Source of the DNA: Corynebacterium tuscaniense
GTDB lineage: Bacteria; Actinomycetota; Actinomycetes; Mycobacteriales; Mycobacteriaceae
Direction: 5' to 3'
Assembly (NCBI RefSeq): GCF_008693065.1
Contig: NZ_VXKH01000004.1
Coordinates: forward strand, 38,516 to 102,515
DNA length: 64,000 bases
Part shown: positions 18,215 through 26,154 of the stretch, piece after piece
How positions within the stretch are numbered: position 1 is the first letter of the stretch
Layout: every line of letters starts with the position of its first letter
The notes under the pieces: generated by a model
What the model saw: only the letters and a program-made list of their open reading frames with translations
Database searches by the model: none
Told to the model about the DNA's origin: nothing
Made by a program: the position numbers and the translations under genes

Positions 18215-19714
18215 TTAGTAGGACACTTCTTCGCGGTCACCAGACCAATTGGTGTGGTAGGTGCCTTCCATGTCCACGCGCTTGTACGTGTGAGCACCGA
18301 AGAAGTCGCGCTGCCCCTGAATCAGTGCAGCGGGGAGACGCTGTGCACGCAAGGAGTCGTAGTAGGACAGGCTGGAGGCAAAGACCGGGATGGGCAGGCC
18401 CAGCTGAGTTGCCACCACCACGACGCGGCGCCAAGAATCAATCAAGCCATTCTCCAGCTCACCGCGGAAGTACGGGTCAAGCAGAAGGGACGGCAGTTCC
18501 GGATCGTTGTTGTACGCCTCCGTGATGCGGTTGAGGAACTTGGCGCGGATGATGCAACCGCCCCGCCAAATCGTGGCTAAGTCTTGCGGCTTGATGTCCC
18601 AACCATGCTCCTGCGATCCCGCGGTAATCTCATCAAAGCCCTGCGCGTAGGCCACCAGCTTGGAGGCGTAAAGCGCACGGCGAACGTCCTCCACGAACTG
18701 ATCCTTGTCCACGCCAAGGGCGTTTAAGTCAACGACATGGCCGGACGGCAAGCCCGTCTCCTGAACAGCCTGTCGCTGAGCAAGGGAAGAGGACAGCGCG
18801 CGGGCAAACACCGCTTCACCGATACCTGTGGTGGGTACGCCTAGATCCAATGCTTCCTTTACGGTCCAGCGACCGGTGCCTTTTTGGCCGGCAGCATCCA
18901 CCACAACGTCAATAAACGGCTTGCCCGTCTTTGCATCAACCTGGCGCAGAACTTCAGCAGTGATCTCAATGAGGTAGGAGTCCAGGTCGCCCTGATTCCA
19001 CTCGGAGAAGATCTCTGCGAGCTCAGCTGGCTCGATTCCCGCTGCGTAACGCAGTAGGTGGTAGGCCTCACCGATGACCTGCATGTCTGCGTACTCAATG
19101 CCGTTGTGCACCATCTTGACAAAGTGGCCCGCACCATCTGGACCAATGTGCTTAACACACGGAACGCCATCCACCTTGGCGGAAATATCCTCGAGCAACG
19201 GCCCCAGGGTCTCCCAGGATTCTTTCGGACCACCCGGCATGATCGACGGACCACGCAGCGCGCCCTCCTCACCGCCGGAAATGCCAGCACCTACAAAGTG
19301 GCGGCCTTTCGCAGCAACTTCTTTCTCACGGCGAATCGTGTCGGTAAAAAGCGCGTTACCGCCATCGATAATGATGTCGCCCTCATCCATCGCTTCCACC
19401 AGCTGATCAATCACATCGTCAGTGCCAGCGCCGGCAGCCACCATGATGACGGCCTTACGCGGACGCTCCAGCGTAGCCACAAAATCCTCAATAGTCTCTG
19501 ACGGAATGAAAGAGCCCTCATCGCCGTATTGCTCCATCACAGCATGCGTCTTTTCCGGCGAACGGTTGTAAATAGCCACAGTGTGGCCACGGGAAGCAAA
19601 GTTACGGGCAAGGTTAGAACCCATCACAGCCATACCCACGACACCGATCTGCGCAAGACCAGCGGTGGAGGTAGTAGAGGAGGAGGCCTGAGTCGATGCG
19701 TCAATGGAAGTCAT
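18215..19714 (-). CDS. gnd: 6-phosphogluconate dehydrogenase, decarboxylating
   Basis: 499 residues from the ATG at 19714; an ATG 12 bp upstream (19726) is also possible, and neither has a strong ribosome site. The N-terminal NAD(P) fold has G-V-V-G-M-A-V-M-G-S-N-L. The substrate site I-I-D-G-G-N and the signature G-I-S-G-G-E-E-G-A, followed by G-P-S-I-M-P-G-G, are intact, as is K-G-T-G-R-W-T. It converts 6-phosphogluconate to ribulose-5-phosphate and CO2 with NADPH production in the oxidative pentose-phosphate pathway. It is divergent from the thioesterase gene, as in C. glutamicum. Confidence 0.95.
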   Translation of the reverse strand: MTSIDASTQASSSTTSTAGLAQIGVVGMAVMGSNLARNFASRGHTVAIYNRSPEKTHAVMEQYGDEGSFIPSETIEDFVATLERPRKAVIMVAAGAGTDDVIDQLVEAMDEGDIIIDGGNALFTDTIRREKEVAAKGRHFVGAGISGGEEGALRGPSIMPGGPKESWETLGPLLEDISAKVDGVPCVKHIGPDGAGHFVKMVHNGIEYADMQVIGEAYHLLRYAAGIEPAELAEIFSEWNQGDLDSYLIEITAEVLRQVDAKTGKPFIDVVVDAAGQKGTGRWTVKEALDLGVPTTGIGEAVFARALSSSLAQRQAVQETGLPSGHVVDLNALGVDKDQFVEDVRRALYASKLVAYAQGFDEITAGSQEHGWDIKPQDLATIWRGGCIIRAKFLNRITEAYNNDPELPSLLLDPYFRGELENGLIDSWRRVVVVATQLGLPIPVFASSLSYYDSLRAQRLPAALIQGQRDFFGAHTYKRVDMEGTYHTNWSGDREEVSY

Positions 19715-19785
19715 AGGAAAGAGCATACAAAGGTCTTTGCTTCAGCAGGCCACAAGGAATGTTTTCGTTGCTACAGTTTGGGTGC

Positions 19786-20226
19786 ATGGACTTTAAAAAC
19801 CTCAGCAACCTCGAAGAATTCCGCACGCGTCAACTGACTGAGAAGGAACTGTCCTTTCTTAACAGCCAGATGACTAAATTCGATGATTTCATTGGGCTCC
19901 AGTACACAGACTTCGGTCCGGAGAAAATGGTGGCCACGATCGAGGTCAGTCCGCACCTTCATCAGCCAGCTGGTCTGGTCAATGGAGGCGTGTTCTGCTC
20001 CATCGGGGAAAGCATGGGTTCCTTTGCCGGCTACCTGGCAGCAGGCGCACCTGTAGTGGGAATGAACAACAACACAGACCTCATCCGCAGCGTTAAGTCT
20101 GGTGTCATCGAAGCAGAGGCAACGCCCGTTCACGTGGGTAGCCGCACTCAGATTTGGAAGATTGAGATGCGCCACGAAGGCAAGCTAGCCGCGGTGACAA
20201 CACTACGCACCATGGTGATGCGCTAG
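19786..20226 (+). CDS. PaaI-type hotdog-fold acyl-CoA thioesterase
   Basis: 146 residues from the ATG at 19786. The hotdog signature H-Q-P-A-G-L-V-N-G-G-V-F-C-S-I-G-E-S includes the usual nucleophile-helix Gly and acidic residue, and a later G-S-R-T-Q-I-W fits the final strand. It probably hydrolyses an aryl- or acyl-CoA thioester; the substrate is unknown. It is divergent from gnd with a 71-bp gap, and its last 4 bp overlap the convergent corA end. Confidence 0.85.
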   Translation: MDFKNLSNLEEFRTRQLTEKELSFLNSQMTKFDDFIGLQYTDFGPEKMVATIEVSPHLHQPAGLVNGGVFCSIGESMGSFAGYLAAGAPVVGMNNNTDLIRSVKSGVIEAEATPVHVGSRTQIWKIEMRHEGKLAAVTTLRTMVMR

Positions 20227-21293
20227 AGCCAGTGGTTCTTACGGAACCACCAGTACATGGCCGCCATGCTGCCCAGCATGACGAGCAGAACAACGGGGTA
20301 AGCGTAGTGCCATCCCAGTTCCGGCATGTATTCAAAGTTCATGCCATAAATACCCGCAATCATCGTAGGCAGTGCCGCCATACCAACCACTGCAGAAATC
20401 GTGCGCATGTCAGTGTTCTGCTGCATAGACACCTTGGCCACAGAAGCATCCAAGAGGGAAGACAACCGTTCATCAAAACCTGACACGGTATCGGTGACAA
20501 TCATCGCGTTGTCCTGAACGTCACGCAGATAAGAGCGCAGTTCCTTGCTCAAGATATCATTGTGCAAGGAGAGCCCTGAACGTAGTGCTGGACCAAACGG
20601 GTCGATGGCGTGGCGCATTTCTAAAATCTCACGCTTGTACATATAAATCTTGTCGATGTTAATTTGCCGGCGTGGTGTAAACACCTCATTTTCTAGCTCA
20701 TCGACATCTTCGCTCAGATAGGTGGTCACCCGAGCGTAATTCTCCACAATGTGGTCAGTGACTTTCCAGGCAACAGCCGCCGGGCCGAGGGAAGAAATCT
20801 CCGGGTCCTCAACCAACTCGCGGGTCAGATTGGGCAGCTCCGCATCATGGCGAATGGTGATCACGAAATTGCTACCAATGAGTATCTGCACCTCACCGGT
20901 AGAAATGATCTCGCGGAGGTCCGTCACCTCAGAATCATCACGGTATTCCACCGTGCGCACGACAATGAACAGTTGGTCCCCGTAGCGTTCAACTTTGGGG
21001 CGCTGGTGAGCCGTCACCGCGTCCTCCACGATCAGTTCGTGGATGCCAAACTGTTCAGCTACCTGCTCCATCTGCTCCACGCTGGGCTCTTTGAGAGAAA
21101 GCCACACATAGGCATTATCCGCTCCTTGCACGCGCTGCATAGCAGTGGAAAATTGGTACGTACCCGGTTGGTTCACCCCATCAACGAAGACGCGGCAGAA
21201 ATCCACAGACCGTTCTACGGGGACAGGTAGGGGCCGCCGGTCACGGTGAGCTGACGCCTTCCTGTTACGCGGCAACGGAATCTTGGGCGGCAT
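20223..21293 (-). CDS. corA: CorA-family magnesium/cobalt transporter
   Basis: 356 residues from the ATG at 21293, preceded by a run of Gs (AAAAGGGGG). A longer frame to 21389 would start inside the ndh terminator, so it is rejected. It has a large N-terminal cytoplasmic domain and two C-terminal TM helices. The family signature Y-G-M-N lies after TM1 (about residue 316-319), and the C-terminus is basic (F-R-K-N-H-W-L). It forms a pentameric Mg2+/Co2+ channel. Whether it is the main Mg2+ importer cannot be said. Confidence 0.92.
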   Translation of the reverse strand: MPPKIPLPRNRKASAHRDRRPLPVPVERSVDFCRVFVDGVNQPGTYQFSTAMQRVQGADNAYVWLSLKEPSVEQMEQVAEQFGIHELIVEDAVTAHQRPKVERYGDQLFIVVRTVEYRDDSEVTDLREIISTGEVQILIGSNFVITIRHDAELPNLTRELVEDPEISSLGPAAVAWKVTDHIVENYARVTTYLSEDVDELENEVFTPRRQINIDKIYMYKREILEMRHAIDPFGPALRSGLSLHNDILSKELRSYLRDVQDNAMIVTDTVSGFDERLSSLLDASVAKVSMQQNTDMRTISAVVGMAALPTMIAGIYGMNFEYMPELGWHYAYPVVLLVMLGSMAAMYWWFRKNHWL

Positions 21294-21377
21294 AGCGGGA
21301 CCCCCTTTTCCTCTTGGGTCGTGATGGGTGGTGGGCAAAAACTTTTGGGGCGCAAGCGATACTACGCCCGATAACCG

Positions 21378-21420
21378 AAAAATCTCCACCCCGCTTCATA
21401 TGCGAAAGGGGAGTGGAGAT
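21378..21420 (-). terminator. Rho-independent terminator of ndh
   Basis: On the minus strand, 26 bp after the ndh stop, ATCTCCAC-T-CCCC pairs with GGGG-TGGAGAT around a short loop, and TTTTT follows directly. A single unpaired T is the only flaw. Confidence 0.9.
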
Positions 21421-21446
21421 CAGCTGGTTGCTAATTCGATGAGGTT

Positions 21447-22847
21447 TTAATTCTCACCCTTGGTGTCGCGGATCTCTGCGAACTCATCGGCATCATCCCC
21501 AACCTGCTTTTCCAACTTCAGCAGGCCGGTACGTGCGTGCATGTGCTGAAGCGTGGACACCAAGTTGTATCGCTTCGGTGACAGGGCGTTGAGTGTCCAC
21601 GTAAACATGGACACAATGCGGTTGCGCTTGGACACTAGGAAGGATACGTGGACCAGCAGCCACATGATCCAGCCCATGAACCCGGCGATTTCAACCTTGC
21701 CCATCTTCACCACAGCATGGAAACGGGACACGATGGCCATGGAACCCTTGTCAAAGTACTCAAATGCCTTTCGCTGGTCTGGCGCTTGGTTCTCCTCCAC
21801 GCCGGCTTTAATAGCCTTCGCTGCGTACTCGCCGGACTGGATAGCCACCTGTGCTAGACCCGGCAGGCGGTCGAGGTTCATCATGTCGCCGACAACAAAG
21901 ACGTTGCGGTGCTCCCCGACAGAGAGGTCCTTGTTCACAGGGACCTTGCCAGCACGGTCGACTTCGAGACCAGCCTGCTCTGCAACCATCTTGCCCAGTG
22001 GGGAAGCGGCCACACCAGCGGACCAGATCTTGGTGTAAGACTCAATCGTGGTTTCTTCGTCGGTAGTCATGTCCTTGTAGGTCACCGACTTCTCATCAAG
22101 GTTGGTCACCAAGGAGTTCAGGTACACGGTGACACCCAGGCGTTCGAGCTCACGCTGAGCCTTCTTGCCCAGACGCTTACCAAACGGCGGAAGGACCTGC
22201 GGAGCGCCGTCAAGAAGCACGATCTTGGCACTCGCCGGGCGGAAGTTGGAGTATTCATTGCGGAAGCTGCGGTGAGCTAACTCCGCCACCTGGCCGGCAA
22301 GCTCGACACCAGTCGGACCAGCACCAACGATGACGAAGGTGAGTAGGCGCTCGCGCTCGGCTGGGTCCTCAGTGACTTCAGCACGCTCAAAGGCAGAAAC
22401 CAGGCGGGCACGAATCTCCAGAGCATGGTCAATGGTCTTCAAACCAGGAGCGAACTCAGCAAAATGATCATTACCAAAGTAGGACTGTCCAGCGCCGGCA
22501 GCAACAATGAGGGAGTCGTACTCATAGACACGGGTGACATCGCCTTCGGTGAAAGTGACGGTCTTGTCGTCCAGGTTGATGTCAGTAACATCTCCTCGCA
22601 CAACGTCGGTGTTCTTCTGCTTGCCAAGGATCTGGCGGGTGGAGGTTGCAATCTCACCACTGCCGAGGATGCCGGTGGCTACCTGGTATAGGAGGGGCGG
22701 GAAGAGGTGAAAGTTCGTGCGGCTAATCAGCGTCACATCCACATCGGCGCCGTCCAGTTCGCGTGCGGCAAACAGCCCACCGAAACCCGAGCCAATAATG
22801 ACAACGTGGTGGCGGTTTCCGGCTGGACGGTACGGTTTGTTGGACAT
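21447..22847 (-). CDS. ndh: Type II NADH dehydrogenase (non-proton-pumping)
   Basis: 466 residues from an ATG at 22847 with AAAGGAG at a good distance. An FAD-binding G-S-G-F-G-G-L lies near residue 18 and an NAD(H)-binding G-A-G-P-T-G-V-E-L-A near 175. The family block P-P-L-L-Y-Q-V-A-T-G follows the first fold, and the amphipathic, hydrophobic C-terminal third anchors the enzyme at the inner membrane surface. It passes electrons from NADH to menaquinone and is the main NADH dehydrogenase of corynebacteria. It is divergent from the methyltransferase-like gene. Confidence 0.95.
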   Translation of the reverse strand: MSNKPYRPAGNRHHVVIIGSGFGGLFAARELDGADVDVTLISRTNFHLFPPLLYQVATGILGSGEIATSTRQILGKQKNTDVVRGDVTDINLDDKTVTFTEGDVTRVYEYDSLIVAAGAGQSYFGNDHFAEFAPGLKTIDHALEIRARLVSAFERAEVTEDPAERERLLTFVIVGAGPTGVELAGQVAELAHRSFRNEYSNFRPASAKIVLLDGAPQVLPPFGKRLGKKAQRELERLGVTVYLNSLVTNLDEKSVTYKDMTTDEETTIESYTKIWSAGVAASPLGKMVAEQAGLEVDRAGKVPVNKDLSVGEHRNVFVVGDMMNLDRLPGLAQVAIQSGEYAAKAIKAGVEENQAPDQRKAFEYFDKGSMAIVSRFHAVVKMGKVEIAGFMGWIMWLLVHVSFLVSKRNRIVSMFTWTLNALSPKRYNLVSTLQHMHARTGLLKLEKQVGDDADEFAEIRDTKGEN

Positions 22848-23014
22848 GTAAAAACTCCTTTAAGTTTTCTTTTTGAGCGCGTAGCTTTTTTCGAGCCTGT
22901 TTTAGCCTGGGTAAAGCCTATAGGCAGATCCGCCATGTGATCATACGCGCGTTTGTTTTGTGGGCACGCCGTGGCTCCGCATTTGGGGCATCCCAAAGGT
23001 CTATCCTGAACCAC
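22848..23014. promoter_or_regulatory. Divergent promoter region ndh / cyclopropane-synthase-like gene
   Basis: 167 bp with no gene. It must hold the promoter of ndh and probably that of the divergent gene. TATAGG (22917-22922, read on the minus strand as CCTATA) and A-rich stretches are visible, but no clear -35/-10 pair or operator palindrome could be assigned. Confidence 0.3.
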
Positions 23015-24334
23015 GTGCCCACTCATTCCGCTTATTCTGCTCATCTGGATTCCCTGGACGCCGAACGTTGGCCGTCCCTCGTGTATATCCCTTCAGCTGC
23101 AGGAATGCGCCTCCGCGCCCGACTAGCGGAGGCAAGGTTTGCTAAACACTGCACCCACGCAAACCTCGAAGTGTCACTGGGCAGAGACCATGACTTGGTG
23201 GTGGATCATGCACAACTTTTTGAACGTATTGCCGTGCGAGGTTGGGTGGGTCTCGCCGAGGGGTATATGGCAGGAGAGTGGCATACGGATACCCCCTCGG
23301 ACCTAGTGAGGGTAATCCGAGGCCTGCTTGCCTCTGGGTATTCCCCGAAAACACCGCACATTAAGGACAATCCGCAACTTGTCGGAGGAGAGGTCCCACC
23401 GGAACTCGTCACACGATATGCGGGGGATGGCATGAGTGCTTTCGCCGGCCATTTCGCTACCGGCGTTCCCACGACGGAGCGCATGAGCCGAAAGTCTTTC
23501 GTGCCAGCGGCCGGGCGTGGCAAGGAGCCCACGAACTACTTCGTGGCCACAACACATTTCGCATCGCCACTGGAAACAATGAAGCATGACCTCGGTGATG
23601 CCCAGTCGCGGAGCGTGAGCATGCTTCTCGACGAAGCCGGGGTGCGCGCCGGCACTCAAGTCGCCGAAATCCCGTGTTCAGGTGGTGCTGTAACAATCGC
23701 TGCAGCTTCGCGCCGCGCAACTGTCGATGCGCTGGTGACCGACCCGGCGGTCGTCCGAACGCTGCGTGAGCGCCTGACGCTCGCTGGGGTAGCGGATTCC
23801 GTGCATATTAGCGTGGTGGAAGATCTGTCCCTCGCGTTGATGCATCGTGCGGGACGTTACGACGCAATCGTGTGTGTAGAGAATATAGAAACCTTGCCTA
23901 AGCCACACCAACGGGCACGCCTACAACTGATCGACGCATTGCTGGCAAAGAATGGCAGGGCAGTAATCCAAAGCGTGACCGCCACGGAGAAGTTCTCGAA
24001 GCCCGCCCGGGATGCCATCGAATCCTTACGCGCCTACATCTGGCCATCGCTGGACTACAGCGATTCTGACGAGCTGAGGAAGGTCGCGGATAAATACACC
24101 GGTTTGCGCGTGATTAGTGAGACGCATGCACCGGACCATCTAGCGTTGTCACTCAAGCATCAGCTGACCACGTTCCAAGGCCAACTGCGCGAAGCAGCGG
24201 CTGACGGCTTTGACGTGGTTTACCGGCGCCTGTGGGTCTGGCAGCTAGCTCTGCGCCAGGCAATGGCTGAATTAGGGATGCTCGACGTTGTTCAGTACAC
24301 ACTCACACACCGGAACAGGCGGGGAGTGCGCTAA
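23015..24334 (+). CDS. Degenerate cyclopropane-fatty-acid-synthase-like protein
   Basis: 439 residues from a GTG at 23015; an earlier ATG at 22937 would add 26 residues that do not look conserved. The N-terminal third (to about residue 130) fits the CFA-synthase lipid-binding domain, including G-W-V-G-L-A-E-G-Y-M-A-G-E-W. The methyltransferase half follows, but where active enzymes have a Y-S-C-A-Y-F block and L-D-I-G-C-G-W-G, this protein has T-T-H-F-A-S-P and A-E-I-P-C-S-G-G. The SAM site and bicarbonate/lipid site are therefore not intact by eye. It may be an inactive or regulatory paralogue, or may have a new activity. The frame itself is undamaged. Confidence 0.7.
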   Translation: MPTHSAYSAHLDSLDAERWPSLVYIPSAAGMRLRARLAEARFAKHCTHANLEVSLGRDHDLVVDHAQLFERIAVRGWVGLAEGYMAGEWHTDTPSDLVRVIRGLLASGYSPKTPHIKDNPQLVGGEVPPELVTRYAGDGMSAFAGHFATGVPTTERMSRKSFVPAAGRGKEPTNYFVATTHFASPLETMKHDLGDAQSRSVSMLLDEAGVRAGTQVAEIPCSGGAVTIAAASRRATVDALVTDPAVVRTLRERLTLAGVADSVHISVVEDLSLALMHRAGRYDAIVCVENIETLPKPHQRARLQLIDALLAKNGRAVIQSVTATEKFSKPARDAIESLRAYIWPSLDYSDSDELRKVADKYTGLRVISETHAPDHLALSLKHQLTTFQGQLREAAADGFDVVYRRLWVWQLALRQAMAELGMLDVVQYTLTHRNRRGVR

Positions 24335-24358
24335 TAGCTCGCCTTAAGAATTAAGAAA

Positions 24359-24433
24359 CCTTCCCCAAGCCCTACTTGACATAATGTACATTATCGGACA
24401 AAAGGGGAAGGAATGGCGTCTATCCTTGTTTAA
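24359..24433 (+). promoter_or_regulatory. Orphan promoter/operator-like element with six-codon frame
   Basis: Between two convergent genes lie TTGACA (24376-24381), a perfect palindrome ATAATGTACATTAT (24381-24394), GGGGAAGGA (24404-24412) and ATG followed by five codons and TAA (24413-24433). The outer CCTTCCCC (24359-24366) and GGGGAAGG (24404-24411) are also complementary. It looks like an operator, promoter and ribosome site without a gene; alternatively the outer arms act as a terminator. Confidence 0.4.
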
Positions 24434-25167
24434 TCCTTCTTCACCAGGTTGAGGCGAATGTTGATCTCGCCCTCCTCGGCAATCTTGGCCGCGACGAAGT
24501 CTGGTGTCTCCACACCGTAATCAAGGCGATCAAACGGAATGTCCGCATGCACGATGACGTGGTCACCGGTGCGTAACACTGTGAAGTCCTGGGTCACTTC
24601 ATTGGTGGTTCCGCGAATAGTCAGATCACCTGTCAGCGTTACCGTGCCCGTCGTGCCATCCTCCGGCAAGGCGGAAACGTCAGCCGGCTGCGTCAGGACG
24701 AAATGCGCTTCTGGATACTTCTCTGTGTGAAGGATCTTCCTGCGCACATTAACGTCACGGCGGTCACGGTCCGTGACGATATTAGTCATATCCACGGTCA
24801 CCTCGCCAGCAGTCAAAGTGCCCGACTCAATGGTCATTTCACCGCTAACAGCCGTTGTGGAGCCTGATGTGGTGCGCGCATCACCCGGCAGCAATTCATC
24901 GAACGTGAAACCGGCCGAGGTGTAGTTCTTACCCTGGCGGCTGAGCACCTCCCACGTGCCGTCCATATCCGTCGTTGCCGGCTTAGCGCCAGCCGTGTCG
25001 ATGGGCTCGGTCTTAATGCCAGGCGTGGCCATCAATGCCATCACCAAAGGAATGATGGCAAGCAACGCGAGGATGGTTACGGCAATGACGCCGCCAATGA
25101 TAATCGGCTTGTTGTTGCGTTGTTTCTTTTCGCGTATAGCCTCGCCATCACGCTCAATATCGCTCAT
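24430..25167 (-). CDS. Membrane-anchored YceI-family protein
   Basis: 245 residues from an ATG at 25167 with GGAAGG upstream. It has a charged cytoplasmic N-terminus (about 1-20), one TM segment (about 21-45), a linker and then a YceI lipocalin-like barrel (about 70-245) with G-T-W-E-V-L, V-R-R-K-I-L-H-T-E-K-Y-P and F-D-R-L-D-Y-G-V. YceI barrels bind long isoprenoids such as polyprenyl phosphate or quinones. The TM anchor instead of a cleavable signal peptide keeps the barrel at the outer face of the membrane. It lies 13 bp after the zinc-finger gene, so the two are probably one unit. Confidence 0.88.
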   Translation of the reverse strand: MSDIERDGEAIREKKQRNNKPIIIGGVIAVTILALLAIIPLVMALMATPGIKTEPIDTAGAKPATTDMDGTWEVLSRQGKNYTSAGFTFDELLPGDARTTSGSTTAVSGEMTIESGTLTAGEVTVDMTNIVTDRDRRDVNVRRKILHTEKYPEAHFVLTQPADVSALPEDGTTGTVTLTGDLTIRGTTNEVTQDFTVLRTGDHVIVHADIPFDRLDYGVETPDFVAAKIAEEGEINIRLNLVKKD

Positions 25168-25180
25168 GCTCGCACCTTCC

Positions 25181-25531
25181 TTAACGGATCTGTTCTAGCT
25201 TCTTAGCCATGGTAACCAGCTCAGTGCATAACGACTCAATCTCCTCAGCATCCGCACCCTCCTTGGCTGCCGTGGCAATGTCTTCAGCTGCGCACCTCAG
25301 CTCAAAGAGACGGTCACGAATACTCTCCGCGCGTTGCGCACCAACCTCGTCGCTCTCAAACGCTTCCAGGGTGTTTCTCGTTCGCGCCGGAATCCCTCGG
25401 CGTGCCTCATAGGCACGCTGCTTACAGGAGTCGCCGCAATATTTTCTGCGACGACCACGGCCTAGTGTTTGTTCAAAGGGCCGACCGCACCATTCACAGT
25501 CGGAGAGCACTTCCCCACTACCGTTATCCAT
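25181..25531 (-). CDS. Small zinc-finger-like conserved actinobacterial protein
   Basis: 116 residues from the ATG at 25531; a longer frame to 25579 has no ribosome site and runs into the rbpA promoter. Four cysteines, arranged C-x-x-C then C-x-x-x-C (C-E-W-C ... Y-C-G-D-S-C), and a basic linker R-G-R-R-R-K form a probable zinc ribbon. The C-terminal part is an acidic helix-rich region with many Glu and Ala. A nucleic-acid-binding or protein-binding role is likely, but nothing specific is known. It is divergent from rbpA and precedes the YceI gene by 13 bp. Confidence 0.7.
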   Translation of the reverse strand: MDNGSGEVLSDCEWCGRPFEQTLGRGRRRKYCGDSCKQRAYEARRGIPARTRNTLEAFESDEVGAQRAESIRDRLFELRCAAEDIATAAKEGADAEEIESLCTELVTMAKKLEQIR

Positions 25532-25579
25532 AGCACTCAATATCGTACCGTGACGAAATAAAGATCTCCGCATTGGCAC

Positions 25580-25626
25580 GGAACAAACCGAGCCGAAACT
25601 GCGTTATTCAGATGAATCGTTATACT
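25580..25626 (+). promoter_or_regulatory. SigH-type and SigA-type promoters of rbpA
   Basis: GGAACA (25580-25585) and CGTTAT (25602-25607), 16 nt apart, match the stress sigma factor SigH consensus (GGAA and GTT blocks) known from corynebacteria. A separate TATACT (25621-25626) fits a SigA -10 a little downstream. Both point to rbpA. Confidence 0.6.
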
Positions 25627-25684
25627 CGTAGATCGCACGGCCTTGAGTTTAGGCCGAGACTTTGAATGAAGGGATTGGTAAAGC

Positions 25685-26053
25685 ATGGCTGACCGGGTAC
25701 TCCGTGGTAGTCGCATGGGCGCAGTGAGCTACGAAACGGACCGTGACCACGACTTAGCTCCCCGCAGGATGGCCAAGTACCGCACCCCATCCGGTGAGAT
25801 TTTCGAGATCCCCTTCGCTGACGATGCAGAGATTCCCGAGGAATGGCCATGCAAGAACGGCCAAACCGGTACCCTCATGGAGGGCGAAGGTGTGGAATCC
25901 AAGCCGGTGAAGCCACCGCGCACCCACTGGGACATGCTGTGTGAGCGCCGCACGCTCGACGAGCTCGACGAATTACTCGAGGAGCGTCTAGATCAGCTCC
26001 GCAAGCGTCGCCGCGCTGCAGCACGCCTGGCTAAGGAGCAGGCAGAGGGCTAA
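25685..26053 (+). CDS. rbpA: RNA polymerase-binding protein RbpA
   Basis: 122 residues from an ATG at 25685 with GAAGGGA upstream. It opens with the family block V-L-R-G-S-R-M-G-A-V-S-Y-E, followed by the core domain with Y-R-T-P-S-G-E-I-F and W-P-C-K-N-G, and a C-terminal helix ending in basic residues (L-R-K-R-R-R-A-A-A-R) that contacts sigma. RbpA binds RNA polymerase together with the main sigma factor and stabilises open complexes; in mycobacteria it also affects rifampicin response. Only one of the cysteines that some orthologues use for zinc is present. Confidence 0.95.
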   Translation: MADRVLRGSRMGAVSYETDRDHDLAPRRMAKYRTPSGEIFEIPFADDAEIPEEWPCKNGQTGTLMEGEGVESKPVKPPRTHWDMLCERRTLDELDELLEERLDQLRKRRRAAARLAKEQAEG

Positions 26054-26103
26054 GTCGATCTGTCGGCAAGCCTGACGCTTCCGTCGATAAGCAAAAAGCA
26101 AAC

Positions 26104-26135
26104 TACCCGGCCAGCTCGTTTGAGCCGACCGGGTA
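26104..26135. terminator. Bidirectional terminator between rbpA and ppm1
   Basis: ACCCGG and GCTC on one side pair with GAGC and CCGGGT on the other, with small mismatches between the two stem blocks. It lies midway between convergent genes. An A-rich stretch (AAAAAGCAAA) precedes it, giving a weak T-run on the minus strand. Confidence 0.7.
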
Positions 26136-26154
26136 TTCGCATGTGTCGAGACTT

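Noticed and set aside
21294..21389. Longer start for CorA
   Set aside because: The extra codons run into the ndh terminator, while the ATG at 21293 has a good ribosome site.
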